A stretch of 64,000 bases of DNA from Pelecanus crispus. Taxonomy: Eukaryota; Chordata; Aves; Pelecaniformes; Pelecanidae. The notes beneath the pieces were generated by a model. It searched no databases. It had not been told where the DNA came from and saw only the letters and a list, made by a program, of their open reading frames with translations. Location: the NCBI RefSeq assembly GCF_030463565.1, contig NC_134660.1, positions 565,501 through 629,500 of the forward strand, written 5' to 3'. Within the stretch, counting starts at the first letter, position 1; every line of letters starts with the position of its first letter. Below are positions 1 to 12,200 of the stretch, piece by piece. Made by a program: the position numbers and the translations under genes.

Positions 1-52
1 GCAGCGGGGCAGGGACACATCCCTGCAGAGCAGCAGGGCCGAGGTCACTCAC

Positions 53-226
53 GGTGAGGTTGAGGGGGTTAATGACCCCCCCGGGGGGCTGGCAGGTCTC
101 GTTACTGTTGACGAGGAGGATCTCGGTGGGGTAGAGGAGCCATTTGCCGTTGGGGATCTCATAGGGCCACTCGAAGCCCAGCAGGATGGTGCCCAGGGTG
201 CCCAGCGACTCGCCCTTGGTGGTCAC
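53..226 (-). CDS. ITGA3: ITGA3 exon 20 (last exon inside the window)
   Basis: Residues 790-847 ([20 protein letters not shown] to VINPLNLT). Donor GTGAGT lies at 47-52. Bases 1-46 are the start of the next intron. Confidence 0.95.
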
Positions 227-3200
227 CTGCAAGGCAGAGCAGATAGAGCCCGGCTCTCCCGACCCCGCCGCGGGCACCGGCCGCCCCCCAGCTCACCTCG
301 AAGTTGAAGGTCAGGGCGCTGCCCACGTCCTCGTCTCTCCGCATGGCCGACTCGCCCACCACCTTCCCGCTGAAGTGCGACTGGACGTGGGAGGAGTTTC
401 TGGGGACGGGACGGGGGGGACAGGCATGGCGAGGGGGGCAGAGGGGGCAGGGAGCGTCTCTGGGGCATCCCTCTGCCCCATTCCTGGGACGCGGCGGGGC
501 CGTGCCCGCACCCGACGCGGCCAAATCGGGGTGGGGGGGATGGGGGGGGGGGGCGCAGCGGGTTGGGGGGCGCAGCCTTGCTGCACTCACGTGGTCAGCG
601 AGGACTGGATGCTGTAGTCCACCAGCAGCTTGGCCAGCACGGGCTGCAGCCCCTCCTGGGTGCTTTGCCTGCCGAGGCACCGGGGTCAGCGTCTCCCACC
701 CCACGGCGCGGGACAGCCCCCACCCTCCCAGCAGGAGCCACGGGGTCCCCGTCCTGCCCACCCCGCGGCCCTGCCGGGTTGAGCAGCTCCCCCCTGCCTT
801 CCCGTCCTTCCCGGACCAGCAACACTACCGGCTACGATCCCGCTCCGCCGCCAGCAGCAGGAGGAGCCGACACCGCTCCAGGCACCCTCCTTCCCAGCCC
901 ACCCGAGGACACTCACGTGGACAGGTCCAGCCACACCAAGATCTCCCGCGTGTCCAGCATGATCTCAATGGCCTCGAAAGTGATGATCAGCTCTGCCTGC
1001 GGCACAGAGGGACCGTGGAGCAGCTCGCCGGACCCCCGCCCAGCTGCTGGGCCCCCCGGCAGGGCTGGGGGGTGGCTAGGGAGAAGCGCTTACCCTCTGG
1101 TTCCTCTTAAAAGGGTTGCCCAGCTCGCACAGCACCGTCTCCGCAAAGGTACAGGCTCCGCTCTGGGGAGGGGAAGAGGGTGAGGAACGTCCCAGCAAAG
1201 CCCCCCCTGCTCCTCGTGCCTTCTCCAGCCGGGGGGGGGGACGCCATCGCCTACCGGGCGGACGGAGGAGGGCAGCAGGCTGGCCGGCACCGTGACGATG
1301 AGCAGCGCCTCGTGGGCGTCCTCGCCGTTGGAGGGGGTGGTGGGCACGTTGGTGATGTTGATGCTCAGGTAGAGCTTCCGCACGTCCCGGCTGTACTGCA
1401 GCACCTGGGTACCGTTCAGCCTGCGCAGAGAACGTCCCCGCTCAGCTCACGGGTGGCCCACCCCAGGGGGATGGAGCCCGGGGCAGGGGCTGAGGGGTGG
1501 CCCGTGGCCAAGGAGGGTGGCACAGCGGGAGGCAGAGGTGGATGGGGACCTGGAGGGACCCGCGGTCACCTGGGCAGGGACTGGTTCTGGTCGGTGACGA
1601 AGCTGCTCTGGAGCTGGAGATTGCTGTAGCACTTGTTGTCGGAGCCGCACTCCTTCTGGAACTCGATCTGCAGGGACAGGGACGTCCCCGTGAGCCTTCT
1701 CCCACCCCCCAGGCCAGGCTCGCCGGGGCGCTTGCAGCCCGGCACCTCCATGGCCCCCCGGCACCTCCATGGCCCCCCCAGCACCTTGGTCTCGTTCTTG
1801 TGCAACTGGTCCTGGTTGAGGACGGGGAAGGCGTCGAGGGAGTGGGGACCCAGCTGGAAGGTCCTGTTCTTCTCCACCAGTGAGTAGTTCATGGAGAGCA
1901 CGATGGGGTGCAGCTTGTCTCGGATGTTCTCCTGCAGGGTGGCAGAAATCACAGCAAAGCCCCGGCTCCCTCCCCGGCCCCCACTCCAGCCACAGCCAGG
2001 CAGCCCCCTGCTACGTCCGGGGTACCAGCTCCTGCTCACACCCTGCCTGCGAGACCGGACAAACTCATCACAGGATGGAGGGGTGGATGGAGGGCTGGAT
2101 TTCCACCTCTTTTCCTGCCCACGCTGCTCCCAAGACCCTCCGGCCCCCACCGCCCCTCTCCCCGGAGCCGGTCCCCCAGCTCCGGTGCCACACGCAGAGC
2201 AACTTGCAGCGCACGCGGAGGTGCGCAGGCGCACGCGCGCACACGCTCACCAGCAGCAGGAGCTCCTTGGATTCACAGCGCATCTCGGGCATGGAGAAGT
2301 TGCCGCGGTAGGTGGCAGAGTGCGTCCCCAAAAACCTGACCCTGGGGGGGTGCCGGTCCTTGTCAGCCTCCAGCATGTACTCCAGGGCTGCGGGGAGAGC
2401 CGAGTGCCATGGGCGTCGCACACGCGTGTGCCTCCAACGCAACGTCTTGTGCGCGCGTGCGTATCCCCCGCACACACCCGTGTGCATCCCCACGTGCTGA
2501 CACGCACGCATGTCCTCCCCAGACGCGTGCTCGCGCGCGCCCTCGCACGAGGGCTGGCGGGCATCGTGTGCGTCTCCCGCACGTTCCCATGCGCGCACCC
2601 ACGCCTGCACCCCCGGGCACTCACTGATCTTCTCCTTGTACTTGGGGTCTCCAGCGCTCTGGTTGTAGGAGAAGCAGACGGTCACCGTGATACTGGGTGG
2701 GGGGAAAGGGGCCGTGAGCGGAGCCGCCGGCACCGCCGTGCCGCGAGCAGGACCGGCTGCACTGGGGGGGCTCACCAGGAGTAGGACGTGCACTGGGCCG
2801 GGTCCACCTTGCTGGGGGTCACCGTGAAGGTCTTGTTCAAGATGTTGATCACGGGCCGAGCTCTGGGCAGAGACGGGGGGTCGGCTGAGCCCCCCGCGGC
2901 GGCACAGCCCCTCCTTGCCTGGCGCCAGCTCCCGGAGCCGGGCACATGGCTGCGTGCTGGGCTCTGTGCCCACCTCCCTCGCTGCCCTGGGGCGCTGGCG
3001 GAGGCAGGATCCGTCCCTGGGAGGTAGCAGGGAGGGCTGCAGGACGCCCACGGGTGCCAGCTCCCTTACCTGAGCAGGACGACCCTGTCCGCCAAGCTGC
3101 CCACCAGGATATCAGGGTAGGAGTTGCCGTCCATGTCCAGCCCCCCGCTCAGCGAGTACCCGAAGGTATGCATGCTGGCAGGGCCCAGATCCGATCCGCT

Positions 3201-6200
3201 GATCACCTGGATTGGGGGGGGGGTATCACCTGTTGCTCACCAGCCCCATGGATCTGGGGATCCACCCGCTGCATCCCACCCCGGCGCATGGGATGCTCGG
3301 AGGGGCTCCGGAGGCCCGCTGCCCCGGTGAGGGGCTCCCCGTGGGGCTGTTACCTGCTGGGGTTTGCTCAGCAGCCCTCCTGCGCTGCTGTGGTAGATGT
3401 ACACCTTGCCGGGCTTCTTGAAAGGAGCCCCCACAGCGATATCTGTGGGGTGAAGAGCAGGGTCAGCCCAACAGGAATGGGGTGGGGGCTGCCCCACAGT
3501 ACCTCCACACCCCCTCAACCCCTCTTCAATCCCCCCGCCAGCACCCAACACTCACCCAGCCCCTCTCCTCCTTGAACGCCCCCTCCCCAAATGCCCCCCA
3601 TCTCCTTCCCTTCACCCCAAACCTCTCCAGAGACCCACCACACCCCCCTCAAGTGGGATCCCCTCCTACCTGAAGACCCCCCCCCCCCCCCGCCACAGGC
3701 AGCCCTGCTGCACCCCCCGCCACAGCTCCCCCCGCAGTGGTCCCCAGCGCCTCACCCTGGAAGCCGTCCTGGTTGATGTCCCCGATGCTGGCCACAGCAA
3801 AGCCGAAGCCGGAGCAGCTGGGGCCGGTGAGGACCAGGCTGGCTTTGGGCTGGAAGCCCCCCACCTCGTTCATGTAGACGTAGACCGCGCCCCCCACCTC
3901 CTGCTTCCGCTCGAAGTAGTAGGGGGCTCCCACCACCAGGTCCTGCCACCTGCGGGGCGAGGGGCCGGTCAGGGCTGGCACGTAACCCCCCGCCGACAGG
4001 CCAGAAGTGCTGGGGACCCCCCCAGATCCATAAAAACATGACCCTTCCCCCAAAAAATCATCGAGACCCCCCCTTGAGCTATGCCCCCATGCTATGGCCC
4101 ACAGAGACCCCCCTCGAGCTGCGGGATGCCCCAGGAGAGACCCCCCACTGCCCCCAACCCCCAGGAGCTGGGGGGTCCCGGCCGCCCGCCCTCACCCGTC
4201 ATTGTTGAGGTCTGCCAGGGCCACGGCGCTGCCGAAGTAGGAGCCGACCTGGTGCCCGCGGAGCAGGAGGCTCTGCTGCAGCGTCTGCTGGGGGCTGCGG
4301 CTCAGCAGGTACACGGCCCCCCTGTGCTGGTACCGGGGAGCGCCCGTCACCACCGTCACCGCGTCCTGCTGCAGCACCGCGCTGCCCACCTCCACCGCGT
4401 ACCCTGTCGCCAAACCCAGCCGGTGAGATGGGGGCCAGCACGGGAACCCCCCCAACATCCCCAGACCCCATGTTCCGTCCCCATCACCCCCTCCAGCCTC
4501 CTGAATGCGACGGTGTCACCACGGCCCCCCCCGCTCACACCATCCCTGGGGCAGTCCCCGAGCCCCCCTAAACCCCACACCCCTTTAACATCCACCCCCA
4601 AGGTCCCCCCTAAATCCACATCCCCCAAGCCCCCTCCTCACCCCAAATCCCCCCCAAGGAACCGGGGGGAAGCCCCCTGCCCTGCTGCCCCCCACCTATA
4701 TAGGTATTGCCGCTCCTGTTGTTGGGGTAGGAGAAGTCGTGCAGGTCCCACATCTCCCGCTGCAGCATGTAGTCGGTACCTGCGACCGGGGCGGGTGGTG
4801 GGGTGTTAACCCCGCAGCGGGGCACAGCCCCTCACCCCTGGCTCGGCACCCGCTCCCCTCGCACGCCCACAGTGCGTGAGGACACACGTGCCCATATAAT
4901 ATACATGCAAACAGACGTGCAGATGCAAACAGACGTGCAGATGCAAACAGACGTGCAGATGCAAACACACTCACCACGTGCAAAGGGTTTGCATGGGTGT
5001 GTGGATAAGCACATGCAGAGGTGCACACACATGATACGTGTGGCACGCTCAGGCACATCCTCATGCACAAGTGTGCAAACACGTGCACACACGCTCCAGG
5101 CACACACACGCTCCAGGCACACGCACCTTGCCAGTTGTAGGCACCGGGCGCCCCAAAATAGATGATGTTGGCAGTGAAGCCGGCGCTGGTGCCCATCTGG
5201 CACATGCCGCTCTCGTCCGAGTCCGTGTTGGAGTTGCACATCTCGTTGTGGTAGGTCTGCCACTCGTCGTTGATGTTGAGGTGCAGGTCGTTGCCCCGCA
5301 CGTAGCACTTGCCCACCATGCGCCGCTGGTCCTCGCTGCCCGACCACAGCACCTTGGTGTAGCGGTGAGCGCAGGCCTGCCGGGACAGCCCGGCACCCGC
5401 CTCAGCGCCTGCAGCACCCCCAAAAATGAGGGCCTACGGCCCCTTCCTTCCCAAGGCCACCCCCCCACTCCACGTGCTGCCTCTGCCCCGATCCCGGCGT
5501 CAGGGATCCGCGGGTGCTGCCCTGCCGTTAACGCAGCCCATACGTCACGGCGTTACCCTGGCTACTGTGATCTATAGGCTACAACGCTGCCCCGGCCCCT
5601 GAGAGCTCCCGAGAGCCTCCGAGACGCTCCCGAGAGCTCCAGCCTCTCCGCACCGGTACACGCTACCAGGGGAGGGGTGCAAGCACCCCGCCACCCCACA
5701 GCTCCCTGCCCCAGGGGACAGGGAGGTGACGGAGGAGCCCCCGCAGCACCTCTGCCCGGTGCCACCGCACCGGGGACACGTGCAAGGCCCAGGCGAAAGC
5801 ACAGGCAGCTCCCCGGTGCCCTCGTGCAGTCGTGCAAGGCGGCAGCTCGCCGCCGGCACGCGGGCGTGCAAAGGCTCGGGGCGCACGTGCACTCACCAGC
5901 ACCCTCCCTGCCGGCTGCCGCTGGCTGGCCACGGTCACCCCCAGCCACATGTCATCGATGATGGCCTTGTCCGGCTCACCTGGGCGAGGAAGAGACAGCA
6001 TGAGAGCCGGGACCCCCCTGCCGAGCCCCCGCGAGCCGGGGGGTGTTTTGGGGCGCCCCGGGGCACTCACGTACTCTCCAACTCGATGTCTAGCCGCTGG
6101 CAGTCGCCGGTGAAGGCGGTGAGGGGGCAGGCGTAGACGGCGCCCGTCCGCGTGCCGTTGGCTGGATGCACATCGCGGGGGGCCCCCACCAGCAGCCTGG

Positions 6201-9200
6201 GGGGCAGAGGTGGGGGGACAGGTGAGCGGCGGCGGGGGGCAGTGGGTCCACCCGCCCCAATGCCCTCCGCCGCATTTTGGGGGTGCAAAGCCAGGCAGGC
6301 TGCCCCAGGGACCGGGCGGTGGGGCACGACGGAGGCGCTTGGAGGGGACGGGAGCTGCTTCGCCGGAGCACGTCACGCCCTGACACCCCCAAATACCAGG
6401 GGGAGGTGGACCCCCGGCCCCACACCCCCAAATACTGGGGGGAGGTGGGCCCCCAGCCCCATCTGCCGAGCAGGAAGGGGGGTTCCCCTTGGATGGGCAT
6501 GCACGGGGCTGGCAGCGACCAGCCTCTCACCCCCAGCACGCGGGTGCACAAGCACGCTGGAGGGTCTCATGGGACAGCAAAGGGACAGACCTCCCTGCGC
6601 TGGGTGGGGGACAGACTGACGGACACGCTCCTTGCCCCCCACCCCTTGCGGGACCCGATCCCAGCCGGGGCTCATGGCTGAGCCCCCCGTCCCGGTGCAT
6701 GGGGGGGGTGCAGGAGCAGGGGGTCAGGCTGATGCCTGCAAACCTCGCGCACCACGCCGGCCACGCCGCGAGGGACGGCGAAGCGGGGAGCCCGCTCGGC
6801 ATGACGCGGCCGCCGCCAGCACCAGGGCCCCCACGCCTGTGTAAACAGCCGCAGCCCTTCCGGGCCAACCTTTGAGCCGGCGGCAAGGCCGGGGCTGCTG
6901 CGGCACAGCTGCGGCACGTCTGGCAGACGGCCTCGCCGCCTCCCGCTGCCATGCCAGGGAATGCTGCGAGCACCGGGCATCCCGGCGAGGCGGGAGACCC
7001 CTTCCCCAGGAGCAGGGAGGGTGAGCCGGGACCAGCTCCGGGATGGGCACACGTGCACCCCTCTTCCCAGGAGGGCTCCGGGCTCGCCTCCCCTCCTCCG
7101 GGCAGCACCGGGGGTCCCGGGGGAGGCAGCAGCCTTCCGGGGGTGACTCAGGGGGGTGACTCAGACCCCCAGAGGGGGAGCGCCATCCTGGCTGAGTCAC
7201 GGTGGTGCCATGCAGCGGGGAGGACATCGGCATCCCTGGAGGGGTGCCCGGGCTGGGGGTGCAGCACCCGCGGCCCAGCTCCACGTGTGCTCATCCCCCG
7301 GGGGCTTTAAGGTGATGCTGAGAATAAAAGGGACCCCAGCGCCCACCTGACCCCCCCCGCGCCCCAAGACAAGCGTCACCCCAGCAGGGAAGAGGCTGGG
7401 GACCCCCAGGTAGCAGCCGGGCACAGGATCTGCAGCCCTGGCGCAGGTCGGGGGGATGGCAGGAGGACCCGGTGTGCCCAGGGGGCTCCGGAAAGTCCAG
7501 CCTTTCCGCCGGGAAGTCCTTCGGGATAGCAAGGACAATGGCGTGGAGGAGGCACGGCCGCAGCGTGCCAGCAGAGGAAGCGCGTCCCCCCTCGCAGGCA
7601 GGACGGAGGCAGGCTGGGGGGGCCCCGAGGCACCCAGGTAGCTGCCGCAGCCCCCAAAACCTTATGGCAGGGCACTGGGGTAACGAGCTGGCCCAGTCCT
7701 CGGCGCGGCCGGCCCGGCCACCGGCGAGGACAGGGCCAAGGCTGGCTGTCCCCATCCCGCCGCCACCGGGAAGGGAGCGCCCGGGAGGCCGCGCCGGGCA
7801 GGGCTGCGCAATGCGAGGCCGGGAGCGCGGGCGCGTCCGGGCAGCGCCGGGGCGGCTGACTCAAAGCCCAGGCGCAGGAGGAATGCGGGGCCCCAGGCAG
7901 CCCCCGTCCCGGCACGCCGGGCCCCCCTGTCCCACACCCACCCGGTGACGGGCACCGCCGGCGGCATCGCTGCGGTTGAGTCAGCCGCCGCTGCAGGTGG
8001 GGGGACGGCGTCGCCCAGCCCCAGAACAGCCCCCAGAGGGGTGCAAGAGGGGGTCCGCCTCCCCCGGGAGTGCTGGGCTGGGGGTGCCAGCGGCATCCAC
8101 ATTCCCCCGGCAAAGCGCGACCCGCCGGGCATGAAGGCGAGGGCATGGAGAGGGGAGGACGCCGCCTCCTGAGTTTTTCCGGCCTGGCACAAAGGAATTT
8201 GCCCCCCTAATTCCTGCCCCCCCCACTCCGACACCTGAGCGACTTGGGGGGACAAGGGGCACCGCTGTCCCCACTTACCCGGAGGGGCAGCGGCTCAGGG
8301 CAGCCCCGCTCCGACCCGGGGCTGGAGGGAGAAGCTGGGGGGGTCCTGCCCCAGCCGTGGGGGTCCTGCCCCCCCACCCCGGGCCCCAGCAGGACCCGCA
8401 GCCCTCGGGTGCTGCCCCCCCCCCGGGCACGGCTCCCGGGGGCACGGACGCGCCTACGGCCCCTTGCTGGAGGCTGCCACGGCCGGGACCTGCGCCCAGC
8501 CTTCCCGGGTGGTCCTGGCTCGGCCGGACCCCGGCTCCAAACAAAACCGTTCCCAACCACCACCGCTCCTCGGGGCTGTGCCCCGCAGCTCCCGGGGGGG
8601 GGGGAGCCGACCCAAGCCAAGCGGCTTTGGCGTCTCGCTGCCTCCAGCCAAGACTTCCCGTCACGGCAGCCCACCCGCAGGCTCTGCTCCTGGGGGGGGG
8701 GGGGGGTTGCGGGATGCGGGGGGCTTCTGAGCCCACCAGAGCGGGGGCGGGGACATGCACAGGCATCCCCCAACCGCGCACGGCCCCAGGTGCCACACGG
8801 GGCCCAGCTACCTCAAGACCCAGGACAACCAGGAGCCGGGATGGCGGGGGTCCCATCTCGGGGAGGCCAGGAGCAGTTTGTGGCAGCGGTCCCGTCGCGG
8901 GGAGGGGGGCGAGGAGCTGGGGCTCAGCCCAGGCCTCGCGCTCAGGCCGCGGAGCGAAGGCAGGGAGGGTCAAACAGCGGCGCTGGGGAGGGAGGGAGGC
9001 AGGAATGCGAGGGGCCGAGCCGTCCTAATCCGCCCTGGTAAACCGGGGGGGCGGACGGGACATGGGACACAGGACGGGGACAGCGGCATGGGGGCTCCTG
9101 CCGGCGCTGGCCAAGCCCGGAGGGGCGGCTGCGGGACGGTCTCGCACCGGGGCACTGACCCTGCACCAAAACGCGGCTGCCCCTGGGGTGGGAGGGATCT

Positions 9201-12200
9201 GGTGAGGATGGTGAAGGGGGATCCGACCCAGACGGTGGGCTGGGCTCAGCAGCGTGGGGCCGTGCTCCCCCCAGACGGCAGCAGCACGCCCCAGCCGTCT
9301 CCCGAAACGCTCCGGGAGCGACAAGCGCCAAGAGGCAGGAGGGGAAGCAGGAGGGTGGGGGCTCCGGCACAGCACCCCATCCCGCCTCACCCCCCGCCAC
9401 AGGCAGCGATGGCACAGGGACCCCCCCCGAGGCTTCACACCCCAAACCTTACCCCACGCTGGGCCTGGACCAAGCTCCAGCTCTGAGAGCTCAGCTCCGC
9501 GACTGGGTTGCAGGGTGCAGCCCCCAACAACCCCCCGAACCCCCAAAGGTGGGCAACCGAGGGGTGGCCCCAGCGTAGCACACCCCTGCTCAAGGGTTTG
9601 AGCCCCAGGCCACCCCCAAACCACTACCAGCCCCCTGACTCCTCTCCGCCGCTGCGGTGTTCGCAATGGGGGGGGCCCTGCGGTCATCGACACCCCCGCC
9701 CCGGGGAGCCCGGAGCAGCCAAATCTGCTGATGCCCACACCGGAAAGGAGGCGGGAGAGGGGGAGAGATGCCTCCTCGAAGCAGCAAGGGATCCATCCAT
9801 CGCTGGACGGATGGATGACCCCCTGGGCGCCGGCCCCGCCGCAACGCATCCGTCCCCTCTCCGCCTGCCAAGGAGCTGCAGCCCCGCCGGACCCCGGCAG
9901 CTTTCGCCGGCCCCCGGCCAAGGCGGGGGGGGGGGGAGCGCAGCCAGGCCGGCTCTGGCAATCAGCAGAAAACCAGGCGAGGGGGAGGGAAAGCTGGGAA
10001 TTCACCCGGCCCTGCTGCCAGCCCCGCTCTCCCTCTCCCCGCCGGCCAGCCGGGACCAGCAGGGACCCCGAGGGCCGGGGCAGCACCCCTGCTCGCCCAG
10101 GCATGGGAGGGAAACTGAGGCACGCAGGAGGTCGCAGGCGTAGGTGCTGCCTCCCGCCTGCCCCCAGGCTGCAGGCACAGGGCCCCCCGCCTCCCCGGCA
10201 CGGATGCACCGTGCCCGTTTCCCCGTGTCGTTCAGGGACGCCAAACCTGCACGGGCCAGGTTTCCCCAGCAGCGCCGGGTCCCGCTGGCACGGCCGCGAG
10301 CCGAACCGCCTCCCCCGCCGTCTGAGCCCGCGGGGAGCGGCCGGACCCGGCGCAGACAGCCAAAGGAGTTTCTTAATCTCAGGGAGGCTGATAAGGCCGC
10401 CCGCTGCGTCCACCTCGCCTTCACCTGGCCCAGGGAGGAGAGAGCAAACAAACCTTTGCATGGGCACAGCCCCGGGGTACAAAAAACACGTCGGCGGGGG
10501 GACGACGCTCCAGTGGTGGCGGGGGGGACAACGCTCCGGCGTCACGCCGGCTGTGCTGTGCCAGCCCGGCCAGCGCCCAGCCAAGAAGCGGCTCTCCCAA
10601 CCCTGCCAGGAGGTCAGGAATGCCAGCGGTGCTCCGGAGCGTCTCTCTCGCCCCCACCGCCATCCCCACACACGCTCCGGTGGCCTCAGCCACGTCGGGG
10701 CGAGGCCAGGCTTCGAGCCCCCAGAAAAGCAGGGGACAACCCCCGCCGCCGTTGGGGGCAAGGATGGCAGGAAGCGTCCCTTTCCTGTCCCCACCCCGGC
10801 TGCGGCAGGGCTGCACCTGCGAGGGCCCGCCCGGAGAGCAAAGGGCAGGAGGAGCCGCGGGGCCGAGGGAGGGGAGCGGGTTCACCCCCACGGTGCTGCA
10901 GCCCGGCTCAGCACCCCCGCCCCGGCCGGCGGCTCAGCTGCAGGGAGGAAGTGCAGGCCTGGCAGCCCTGGGATGGGGGGAGCCAGGGCGGGGGGCATGC
11001 CTGCACCGGTCCCACCTCACCGCATCCGCCTGGAACACCCCCAGCCAGGGGCGTCGGAGCCAAGGGCCACCCCCACGGACGGAGCAAACCCTGCGGCTCC
11101 TCTGCCATGCTCCTGCCCGTGCCGAGCGGGCAGAGCACAGCCCCTCCAGGTCCGCCGCCCACATGCAAGGCCCCGTGGGGAAGCAGGGAAGCGCTCGGCA
11201 TCCCACAGCCCCTCACAAGGGTCCCCTGTCCCCCCCCCAACGGGGACAGGCAGCGGAGGGCTGCCGGGGAAGGGGGTGCAAATCCCCCGGGGGTTTGGCG
11301 CTCCAAAGCCTTTCCCCCACAGAATGCGGAGCCTCTGCGCCTTGCCAGCATCACGCTCAGACACGCACAGGCCACGTGGCCCGCGGCGGGGGAATTGCAA
11401 GCCCCTGCAGGGGCCAAGAGCCCCCCAAAACCCCCCAACAGCCTCTGCCAACGTCTCGGGAAGACGGAGGAGCCGGTCTGCCCCAGTGCGAGCCGGGACC
11501 CTGACTTCAATACCCCCCCGCCAGCTGCCCGGATGCCACCGGAGCTGGGGGAACCCGGTCACGTATGGGAGCCAGCGAGTCCCCGCAGGGAATGGGGGTC
11601 CCCGGGGTGCTGGGCCAGCTCCCGCACCCCCCGCAGCTGCTCCGCAGGGCACGGCTTCACTCCCTCCTGGGCTGAAGCAACAACAAGACGTCCCACGGCG
11701 GGGTGAGCGGCCAAAATGCATCTCTGGAATGCAGAGCAGCAGATGCCTCCGTCAGGCAGCTGCCACCGGTCCCTCTGCCACGGGCACGGCGGAAAAGAGG
11801 GAGCGCTCCGGGTCTCCGAAAGCCCCCCCACGCCCCGCCCCGCCGCCGGGAGTTCCACGGGAGGGTGAGCCAGCAAAAACCTGTGCCCCCAAGCAAGAGA
11901 AACCCAACCCAAGCCCTGCGCCTTCTCCCCAGCACGCACACGCAACTCGCACCTCCGGCGCGGAGGGACTGGAGCCGGGGATGCCGCCTGCGGTGGCGGG
12001 GGGACAGCAGGGAACGTGGCGAGTGACAGCGGTGGGATGGCACGGGGAATGCACCGGCTGAAAAGGGCTTTTGTCGGGGCTTTGCTCGGCGGCAGGAATC
12101 GCAGTTCAACAGGTTCCCCGGGGCTCCGCTGGCAGGAGCGGGGCTGCTGGAGGGGACGGAGCCTCGGCAGCAGCCGGGGCTGAAGGGGGGACGCGAGGGG

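Noticed and set aside
9025-12061. Long open frames of 589 and 776 codons inside ITGA3 intron 1
   Set aside because: They occur on opposite strands of the same DNA, are rich in P, R, G and A, show no domain signature, and lie in an intron with extreme GC.
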